Source: Methanocella sp.
GTDB lineage: Archaea; Halobacteriota; Methanocellia; Methanocellales; Methanocellaceae
Assembly: GCF_035506375.1 (NCBI RefSeq)
Contig: NZ_DATJPM010000086.1
Span: 1 to 27,935, forward strand
Reading direction: 5' to 3'
Length of the DNA: 27,935 nt
Part shown: piece by piece, positions 8,227 through 14,943 of the stretch
How the letters are laid out: every line of letters begins with the position of its first letter
Numbering within the stretch: the first letter of the stretch is position 1
Notes under the pieces: generated by a model
The model's database searches: none
Told to the model about the DNA's origin: nothing
What the model saw: the letters and a program-made list of their open reading frames with translations, nothing else
Translations under genes and position numbers: made by a program

Positions 8227-9249
8227 ATGACCATCGAGATCATATCCGATAAGGGCCAGTGGGACGGGTTCATCGAGGAGAGCCCGTATGGTATGCTATT
8301 CCATCGCTGGGATTATCTGAAGACCATCGAGAAGTATATCGGTTACGATCTCCTGACATATGGTATTTTTAAAGGTAGTACTTTAATAGGCGTGCTCCCG
8401 TTATTCTATAAAAAAAAGGGGGGAATAAAGCTTGTCTATTCTCCGCCCCCGGGAACGCTGACGTATACCCCTTACATGGGCCTCGTCATGGGGGATATTT
8501 ACGCGACCGTAAGGCAGCGCAAGAAGGAGTCCTACCTCGACCTGGCATGGAACGACGTTAGCCGGGAGCTTAAAAGGCTCGCGCCCAACTACGTATCGAT
8601 CACCTTCGTCCCGGACATGAACGATATTCGGCCTATGATCTGGGACGGTTATAATACCCAGCTTCTCTATACTTACCTCATTGACCTGGACCGGCCTCTC
8701 GATGATATGTGGAACGATTTCGAGTCGGATTGTAAAAAAAATATCCGGTCTTGCGAAAAATATGATCTGACGATCATGCAGACTTCCGATGTGGACACTT
8801 TTTACTCTAACATGGGGGAAAGCCTCAAGGCTCATGGTAAAACGTTCTTCCGTCGCCAGGACTCCGGGTTTTTAAAGGAATTGATTGCCCTATTCCCCGA
8901 CAATATTAAATTATACTTCCTTTACCGGGGCAGCGAAGTTCTCGGGATGACAATAGATTGTATGTATAAGGGATTGTACATGGGATGGTGCGGCGATAAC
9001 GTTATAAACCGGGATTTAAAAGTGAATGAATATCTTGAGTGGGAAAAAATAAAAGCGGCGAAATCTGAGGGGTATAAGTGCTACGAGAATTGGGGCGGAG
9101 ATATGAAACGGCTGAACGTGTTCAAGTCAAAGTTCAACCCGAAGCTGATGCCCTATTACCACGTTAAAAAACTGGACGCCGTCGGCAAATTATCGGATTT
9201 CGGCTACGGGATGCTATCCAGTATTTCTATTAATCTTATAAAAAGATGA
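8227..9249 (+). CDS. FemAB-like acyltransferase, copy 5
   Basis: 340 residues starting MTIEIISDKGQWDGFIEES at the ATG that aligns with the paralogs; a TTG at 8221 would add two residues. Blocks are LFHRWDYLKTIEKYIGYD, SPPPGTLTYTPYMGLVMGD, YTYLIDLDRPLDDMWNDF with SDCKKNIRSCEKY, FFRRQDSGFLKELI, FPDNIKLYFLYRGSEVLG, VNEYLEWEKIKAAKSEGY and MKRLNVFKSKFNPKLMPYY. It lies 7 bp after copy 4 and ends the plus-strand run. Its stop is only 3 bp from the stop of the convergent M48-GNAT gene, so there is no room for a separate terminator between them. Confidence 0.85.
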   Translation: MTIEIISDKGQWDGFIEESPYGMLFHRWDYLKTIEKYIGYDLLTYGIFKGSTLIGVLPLFYKKKGGIKLVYSPPPGTLTYTPYMGLVMGDIYATVRQRKKESYLDLAWNDVSRELKRLAPNYVSITFVPDMNDIRPMIWDGYNTQLLYTYLIDLDRPLDDMWNDFESDCKKNIRSCEKYDLTIMQTSDVDTFYSNMGESLKAHGKTFFRRQDSGFLKELIALFPDNIKLYFLYRGSEVLGMTIDCMYKGLYMGWCGDNVINRDLKVNEYLEWEKIKAAKSEGYKCYENWGGDMKRLNVFKSKFNPKLMPYYHVKKLDAVGKLSDFGYGMLSSISINLIKR

Positions 9250-9252
9250 TCC

Positions 9253-10263
9253 CTATATTATCACGAGGTTTTTCACCAAAATGAGGCAGTCCGTCCCATC
9301 CGGATAATATTTTGTGATAGTGCGCTCCTTTTTAAACCCTGATCGCTCATAAAGGGATATGGCCACGGGGTTATCCATCCTCACTTCAATGTGGCATTGA
9401 TCACATCCGTAATCCCGTGTTCGATCTATGAACGCTTCCACAAGACATGTACCCAGGCCTTTTTTTCGATGTTCTTCATCGACGATGAGCTTGGCGATGT
9501 GCCCTCTACGTCGGAACAGCTTACCATCGATCTCGCCGACGATAAATCCCGCAGGCTCATCCTCATCGTAAACTATAAGGAAGAAGGAAGACCGTTCTCG
9601 GGCCAAACGGCTCAGGTCATGCAAGTTGAAATAATTATACATATCGTGGGCGATCATGAGCCGGACCACGAAGGGCACGTCCATCATATCGGCGATCCTG
9701 ATCTTTCCGCAATTTTCCGCCATACCCCGTGGAATGGCCTTGCGTCGATAGGACTGTGATCGACCGATAAGCTTCGCCAGCAAGGAATAGGCCGCCATGG
9801 CCAGAGTGTAAACAATGGAACCCCCCTCGTCGATCTTTTCGATCTCGTGCTTTAAGATAGTTTCAATCTCCGCATCGTTAAACGTCGTCATCGATCCCGA
9901 TGTGAAGAATATAGTCGTATGGTCCCGGGTCGGGCCGCAGGTAAAGATGTCCGAGCTCGAGTCGTGGATCACGGCGAGCCCGGGCTGTTTCAGTCCAATG
10001 TTCTTTCGGAGATTATCAACGATCTCGACGACGCGATGGGCGTCCGCAACGCTCAGCGGGCTCGCATGGAATATCAAGGCCGCGACTGGATCGAATAATA
10101 GGTAAAAGCATATCCCGCACGCGATAATAGTGCCGAAAATGAGCAGGATCACACCCCAGCCAGCGCCTGCATATGCAAGGGCGAAGATCAGGGCGAAACT
10201 GGCCACGAGTAGTATGCCGTAAATGACGGCCTTCCTGTAAAAGTGCCTGATTCGTAATGGCAT
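9253..10263 (-). CDS. Degenerate M48 (HtpX-like) membrane domain fused to a GNAT N-acetyltransferase
   Basis: 336 residues in two parts. Residues 1-165 resemble HtpX/M48: two membrane helices at about 14-32 and 35-55, an ATG-like FTCGPTRDHTTIFFTSG segment, and DAEIETILKHEIEKID, where M48 peptidases have DE-EAVLAHELSH. The first His (H139) and the Glu (E140) are present, but the second zinc-ligand His is Lys143 (HEIEK instead of HExxH), and the rest of the M48 catalytic domain is absent. Residues about 188-336 form a RimI-like GNAT domain with motif A AKLIVDEEHRKKGLGT (RKKGLG pyrophosphate loop, 266-271) and the C-terminal NPVAISLYERSGFKKE typical of N-acetyltransferases. It is therefore probably a membrane-anchored acetyltransferase on a dead protease scaffold. 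It is transcribed against the FemAB run. The fusion reads as one continuous frame. Confidence 0.85.
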   Translation of the reverse strand: MPLRIRHFYRKAVIYGILLVASFALIFALAYAGAGWGVILLIFGTIIACGICFYLLFDPVAALIFHASPLSVADAHRVVEIVDNLRKNIGLKQPGLAVIHDSSSDIFTCGPTRDHTTIFFTSGSMTTFNDAEIETILKHEIEKIDEGGSIVYTLAMAAYSLLAKLIGRSQSYRRKAIPRGMAENCGKIRIADMMDVPFVVRLMIAHDMYNYFNLHDLSRLARERSSFFLIVYDEDEPAGFIVGEIDGKLFRRRGHIAKLIVDEEHRKKGLGTCLVEAFIDRTRDYGCDQCHIEVRMDNPVAISLYERSGFKKERTITKYYPDGTDCLILVKNLVII

Positions 10264-10353
10264 AAGTTCCCGGGCTATTTCAATAGTCCATTATATCCGG
10301 TATATTAATAAATGTAATTATCTGATCGGGAGAGTAATTCGGCTTAGAAGGTT

Positions 10354-10382
10354 AAAAAAAGGCCGCCGGGGGGACCCCCGGC
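10354..10382 (-). terminator. Intrinsic-type terminator after the first heparinase-like gene
   Basis: A perfect 8-bp GC inverted repeat (GCCGGGGG at 10365-10372 and CCCCCGGC at 10375-10382, with two bases between) lies 12 bp past the stop codon at 10394. On the minus strand it is followed by seven T (10354-10360). This is the shape of an intrinsic terminator; in archaea the T-run alone can terminate. Confidence 0.7.
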
Positions 10383-10393
10383 TTACGATTATA

Positions 10394-13300
10394 TTAAAAG
10401 ACGAGAACCGTCTTGCTTAGTGTCTCGCCGAACCAGGCATGCCCGTCCCAGACCATCCGGTAAGCCGGATTGTATACCCCGGTAGCCGGTGCCTTAATGG
10501 TAAAACTCCAGGTATATTGTTGGCCCGGGAGAACTACGACGCCGGCAGGAAGGGTGAAACGGGTGTTCCCGAAGTACGCAGTATCGTCATTACCGCCCAG
10601 CCGGATGCCCGAATTTTCGGACCACGGCAAATTGCCATTATTCAGCATCGTCACCGAGACGGTATAAGAGCGGCCTGAGAGCATGTACCGTGGCATCGAG
10701 CTATAGACGATCTTTGCGTTAGGCGCTGCCCCGGTGACGGTAATCTTCTGGCTTAATGCATCGCCGAAGGTCGTATTGCCCTTCGCCATCCGGTATACGA
10801 CGGTATAGTTACCCGTCGTTAATGGGGTTTTCAGGGTCAGATTCCAGACGTATTTCTGTCCGGGCAACACCGTGATAACGGGCGACATGTTGACTTTCGC
10901 AGTGCCGAACAAGCCGGCATCGCTCGAGCCCAATAATACAAAGCCTCCGCTCGAGGACCATGTTGTCGTCCCTGTGTTATTCAGTGTTATGGAGACATTG
11001 TAACTCTCGCCCTGGACCATGCTCGATGGAATCGTTTCCGTTACAAGACCGGCATTCGATCCCGGTACAGGGGTCGGCGTCGGCGTGACAGACGGCACAG
11101 GCGTCGCAGTCGGCGTTACGGTCGGCGTCGCCGTAGGCGTAACCGTCGGCACAGGCGTCGCTGTCGGAGTCGCCGTGGCCGTCGGCACGGGCGTCGGCGT
11201 CGGAGTGACGGTTGGCACGGGCGTCGCAGTCGGCGTTACGGTCGGCGTCGCCGTAGGGGTAACGGTGGGCGTTGCCGCAGGCGAACTCAATCGATTCATT
11301 TCCCATTCATAGATACTGCTGATCTCCTTAGCGCTCAATGAGCGGTTATAGAAGTATACGGCGTACATGCTTCCGTCGAAGTTGAAAGTGCCGCCCATAC
11401 TCCCGATATCCAGCTGCCCGCTGACGTCTAGCGTATTACCGTTGCTGCTATCAAGGCTTTTATTCACGTACAGGTATGTACCCGTATCGTTCTGCGTGGA
11501 TGAGCCCAGGATCAGCTGGCCGGCGGTGAACGTAGCCTTACCGTAGAGGTCGCTGTCGAACACTTCCAGGCTGTTCGAGACAACGCCCAGGGGGCAGCGC
11601 TCGATGCCAGAGCCGCTGTTCCCGGATATCAAGAACTTGCGGCCGTTCGTGTTCGAGACTTTGAACAGCACGACCGCGGTCCAATCCTTATTAACGCCAT
11701 TGTCGCCGGCCACGAGATAATTGGAGCTCGCGGCATCGAAATCTCTGCGGTACACGTTTCCTTCGCGTACCCTGGTACTTCCGTGGTTTACGGCGTTAAA
11801 GTGGTTGGCCGACTCGTCTACGATGACGTCGCCCGAATCGTGCATGAAATTATAGTAGAACACCAGCCCATCGGTTGGATAGCCGGGTGTTCCGGGCGTC
11901 GGCGTCGCCGTCGGGATGGCCGTCGGCACAGGCGTCGCAGTCGGAGTAGTAGTTGGCCGAGGCGTCGGCGTCGGCGTGGAGGTCGGCGCGGGTGTTAGAG
12001 TCGGAGTAACGGTCGGCTGAGGCGTCGGCGTCGGCGTGGAGGTCGGTATCGGCGTTACTGTGGGTATTGGCGTGGCGGACGGAGCGATCGTTGGTGTCGG
12101 GGTCGCCGTTATAACGGGCGTCCCAGGACCGGATATGACGTACTGGTGCTTTCCGCCCGCTGCCGTAAACGTCACGTTGTTACCGCTCTGCGTCGAGGGA
12201 ATGGCTACTCCATCCATGCTTACATTATATGTCCCCGCGGACATTCGGATAGTTACGCTGCTGGTAGAGCCGGCCTTTATCACGGCTGATGCGCCCGAGG
12301 AATCCTGCTTAATTGTCATATAGTCCAGTCGGGCATTACTTGCCATGGCCGTAACGTCGTTAAATGACAGCGCGGTGGCATTGATGGCTGTAAATTCGGC
12401 AGAGCCGCCATGGACATAGAGCGTATCCGCGTCAGTGGTTATCCCGGCAAAGCTGCTCATGCCCTTTCCTGTGTAGGCGTAATCCGTGATGCTGCCGTTG
12501 ACGATCGACATGGCGTTGCCCGTGCCTGTGACTGCCACGGTGGAAGTCTTGAGGGGAGTCTCGCCCGCGTACGTCGACGATAGGGCGGTCACACGGTAGA
12601 GGTTGTTGGCCGCAGCCTGCTTGAACTGGACGACCGGCTGGTATACCTCGCCCATATCGGCATAGGCGTGTAGCCGGCCGACGTACTTGGTCACCGTTAC
12701 CGGGGAAGCCGGAACGGTATAGAGGTGGCCCGTGACGACCTTACCGAAGACGCTCTTACCGTACCAGTCCATGGCACTGGTGGTCACGCCCGTATTGGCA
12801 GGGCTCTTGTATGCCAGGGAGTTCCAGTCATAGGCGGCCCCGTTCAAGAGAAGCGTCACGTTATCGTTCGCGGCCGTACTGGTACTTTCTGGCCGATCCT
12901 GTGATACGGGCCGGAACTGCGCGTCGTAGCCCCAGGGCTGCGCGCTGGAGGCCCGGTCCGCAATGATGAAATAGCTGCCTGGAAACATTATGTCCCGCTC
13001 CCAGGTAATGTTCGTCGTGAGCGCAATGGAGCCGACGTTGTCATCCTCGACCGCCGAGATAGGCGCCTTCGAAAGGGTCGCGTTCATCCAGGCCGTCGAT
13101 ATGGTATTAACGTCTGCGATGGCCTTCGACTTGAAGGCGCCCCGCACCGAGCTGCCTCCGAAGGATGATACCGGCCACGGGGTCGGATTCTCGAATACGA
13201 GGACATTATGGTACAGACTGTAGATGCCGTACTGGGCGTCACCGAAGTGCTTATTCTCCTGGCCATCGGCAATGAGCTGCTCGCCCCGGTCAAAATATTC

Positions 13301-14689
13301 AAAGTTCATCTGATCCTGGTGATTGAACTCCCGGGATAGCTCGCTTGAGTTGAGGTATTTCGTCTTGGTCGTCTGGAGTAACCAGGTGGCATTGTTATCC
13401 CACCCATTGCGGAATACCTGGAGCTGAGACTGATCGTTTAACACGGAAGTGTAATTCGGTACTGTTGCAGTAACATTCTTATAGTTCCCATAGAACAGGT
13501 AGCCCCATAAGTAGGATAACTCGCTCTCCCCGAGGGTATCCGCCCAGATGTTCGATTGGACATCCCTTCCGGACCACTGGTTACTCTTGGTATTATTATA
13601 CCAGATCATGTTGTTCTTGTCCGTGCCCGAGGCCAGGTTCGCGATATCCCCATAGAAGTTCGGGAACTCGTTACCGCCGGTGCTATAGGAAGACGTATAG
13701 CCGATCGGCAGTGAAGACCAGAGATCATACATAAAGTATTGTTTCAGCTTAGGATAGTCGTCGAAGATCGAATGGCCGTACGTATGCGAGTAGGCCTGTG
13801 CGTATTTTATCATTGTAGCCATCGCATAGGATTGGTAGGAATTGCTAAAATCGACTCCGGTCGAGTCCATTGCATAGTCGATGATGGGCCGGCTGTTTTC
13901 ACACGTGTGGTAGCTATCGTGCACGAAGAAATCCGTCGTGCCTGCGGCGATCCATCGGTCCAGCCCGGCGGTGAGCGTGATATTGTTCGGGTTTGTATAA
14001 TCGGCGAGCACCAATCCCGCCACACCGATCCCCGGATAGCAGCGGCCTTGTCCATCCCAGAAGGTGACATAGGTCTTATCGAGTGTGCCGGACACCGAAT
14101 TGGCATCTACCCATGCATCGCTCGCGTACTTCGCCAGTAGGTCCCGGACCTGTGTGTCCTGGGCAGACGTAAGGTAGGGCTGCATCAGATCGTAGGCGAA
14201 GGCCCAGCCGGGAACACCCATTCCCAGCGTATAGTGGTTGTTCTTATCGCCCACGTTCATGTTCAGCAGGGCGTTTATAGCCGCCGTCTTGTATTTCGCG
14301 TCACCTTTGATGTAATACGCCAATGCGCATTCGGCGGCGAGTTCTCCCCGGGAGTTGATGTCATTGGATCCGCTGATGTTACCGGCCCAGTTGTAGCCGG
14401 ACGCCGTATTGGCATCGGCGATGATCAGGTACTCCCAGGATGCCCATGGCTCGGTCTTATTATTCTTATAGCCTGGGACTTCAGAAATATTGTGGAAGTA
14501 CAGGTAAGGATGGGTATTCGCCAATACAGTCTGAAGTGTATTTGAATTAACCGTATCAGTGCTGTTCGTTAGTAAATTTACTGGATTATTTTCATCAACC
14601 GTGATACTTGAGGCGACGGTAGTAAAGGTCATGAATTGCCCAAGTAATAAAACCAGCAAAATTATTGCCGTATTGAACTTTCGATACAT
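10394..14689 (-). CDS. Secreted heparinase II/III-like polysaccharide lyase with LamG and two NBR1-type Ig domains
   Basis: 1431 residues from the ATG at 14689, which has GGAG 8 bases upstream; a TTG at 14716 is less likely. Residues 1-28 are a signal peptide. An alpha/alpha-toroid domain (about 40-410, beginning HPYLYFHNISEVPGY) is followed by a beta-sandwich with SREFNHQDQMNFEYFDRG (His near 457) and YHNVLVFEN, the pattern of heparinase II/III-like enzymes that cleave uronic-acid polysaccharides by beta-elimination. Then come a Thr-Pro linker (about 856-935), a LamG module (936-1135) very similar to that of the S8 peptidase, a second linker, and two Ig-like domains (about 1210-1318 and 1318-1430). 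Each Ig domain has a TTTWSSSGGF- or LPWSENSGIR-type motif and LPGQ-Y-W, as in the NBR1-type Ig family. No membrane anchor is seen. Substrate binding through LamG is inferred. Confidence 0.9.
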   Translation of the reverse strand: MYRKFNTAIILLVLLLGQFMTFTTVASSITVDENNPVNLLTNSTDTVNSNTLQTVLANTHPYLYFHNISEVPGYKNNKTEPWASWEYLIIADANTASGYNWAGNISGSNDINSRGELAAECALAYYIKGDAKYKTAAINALLNMNVGDKNNHYTLGMGVPGWAFAYDLMQPYLTSAQDTQVRDLLAKYASDAWVDANSVSGTLDKTYVTFWDGQGRCYPGIGVAGLVLADYTNPNNITLTAGLDRWIAAGTTDFFVHDSYHTCENSRPIIDYAMDSTGVDFSNSYQSYAMATMIKYAQAYSHTYGHSIFDDYPKLKQYFMYDLWSSLPIGYTSSYSTGGNEFPNFYGDIANLASGTDKNNMIWYNNTKSNQWSGRDVQSNIWADTLGESELSYLWGYLFYGNYKNVTATVPNYTSVLNDQSQLQVFRNGWDNNATWLLQTTKTKYLNSSELSREFNHQDQMNFEYFDRGEQLIADGQENKHFGDAQYGIYSLYHNVLVFENPTPWPVSSFGGSSVRGAFKSKAIADVNTISTAWMNATLSKAPISAVEDDNVGSIALTTNITWERDIMFPGSYFIIADRASSAQPWGYDAQFRPVSQDRPESTSTAANDNVTLLLNGAAYDWNSLAYKSPANTGVTTSAMDWYGKSVFGKVVTGHLYTVPASPVTVTKYVGRLHAYADMGEVYQPVVQFKQAAANNLYRVTALSSTYAGETPLKTSTVAVTGTGNAMSIVNGSITDYAYTGKGMSSFAGITTDADTLYVHGGSAEFTAINATALSFNDVTAMASNARLDYMTIKQDSSGASAVIKAGSTSSVTIRMSAGTYNVSMDGVAIPSTQSGNNVTFTAAGGKHQYVISGPGTPVITATPTPTIAPSATPIPTVTPIPTSTPTPTPQPTVTPTLTPAPTSTPTPTPRPTTTPTATPVPTAIPTATPTPGTPGYPTDGLVFYYNFMHDSGDVIVDESANHFNAVNHGSTRVREGNVYRRDFDAASSNYLVAGDNGVNKDWTAVVLFKVSNTNGRKFLISGNSGSGIERCPLGVVSNSLEVFDSDLYGKATFTAGQLILGSSTQNDTGTYLYVNKSLDSSNGNTLDVSGQLDIGSMGGTFNFDGSMYAVYFYNRSLSAKEISSIYEWEMNRLSSPAATPTVTPTATPTVTPTATPVPTVTPTPTPVPTATATPTATPVPTVTPTATPTVTPTATPVPSVTPTPTPVPGSNAGLVTETIPSSMVQGESYNVSITLNNTGTTTWSSSGGFVLLGSSDAGLFGTAKVNMSPVITVLPGQKYVWNLTLKTPLTTGNYTVVYRMAKGNTTFGDALSQKITVTGAAPNAKIVYSSMPRYMLSGRSYTVSVTMLNNGNLPWSENSGIRLGGNDDTAYFGNTRFTLPAGVVVLPGQQYTWSFTIKAPATGVYNPAYRMVWDGHAWFGETLSKTVLVF
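11065..11280 (-). repeat. Thr-Pro/Val linker between LamG and the Ig domains
   Basis: Tandem hexanucleotide-derived repeats encode TPTATPTVTP-type residues. The repeat also opens false frames on the opposite strand rich in Gly and Val, which should not be annotated as genes. Confidence 0.8.
11893..12115 (-). repeat. Thr-Pro linker between the lyase domain and LamG
   Basis: Codons for Thr, Pro, Ala and Ile in TPTPTPxPT arrangement. It is less regular than the linkers of the S8 gene, with imperfect units, so it has been diverging longer or is under less slippage. Confidence 0.8.
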
Positions 14690-14756
14690 ATATAATCTCC
14701 ATTGTATATGCCCCAAGTCGTTACTTTACCGATTATTTTATGAATGGAACATGTGC

Positions 14757-14770
14757 TATATATTTTTTCG
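14757..14770 (-). promoter_or_regulatory. Candidate BRE/TATA promoter of the first heparinase-like gene
   Basis: On the minus strand the sequence reads CGAAAAAATATATA, a B-recognition-like A-rich stretch joined to a TATA box. A start about 25 bases downstream (near 14735) gives a leader of some 45 bases that includes the GGAG ribosome-binding site before 14689. Confidence 0.45.
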
Positions 14771-14891
14771 TTAAATTTCAAATAAATGGACATTAATTAA
14801 ATATATGATTTAATTTGGAGATAAAAATCAGTATTATTTATTATATTAATATTATATGGCCATATTCAGGGAATAGGCAAACAGAACAAAT

Positions 14892-14918
14892 TATTTACAT
14901 CGATTAACGATGTAAATA
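14892..14918 (-). terminator. Hairpin downstream of the second heparinase-like gene
   Basis: A perfect 11-bp inverted repeat (14892-14902 and 14908-14918) with the 5-base loop ATTAA lies about 26 bp past the stop at 14944. On the minus strand it is followed by a moderately T-rich stretch. It is probably a terminator or a 3'-end processing structure; a protein-binding palindrome is an alternative. Confidence 0.5.
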
Positions 14919-14943
14919 TTATCATTAAATCATATAAAGTAAA

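Noticed and set aside
9253..10263. Assembly error or frameshift joining separate M48 and GNAT genes
   Set aside because: A single frame with even codon usage runs through both parts, with no internal stop or repeat at the junction near residue 165-190.
11019..11312. Gly/Val-rich 97-residue frame on the plus strand
   Set aside because: It is the antisense reading of the linker repeat in the 1431-residue lyase.
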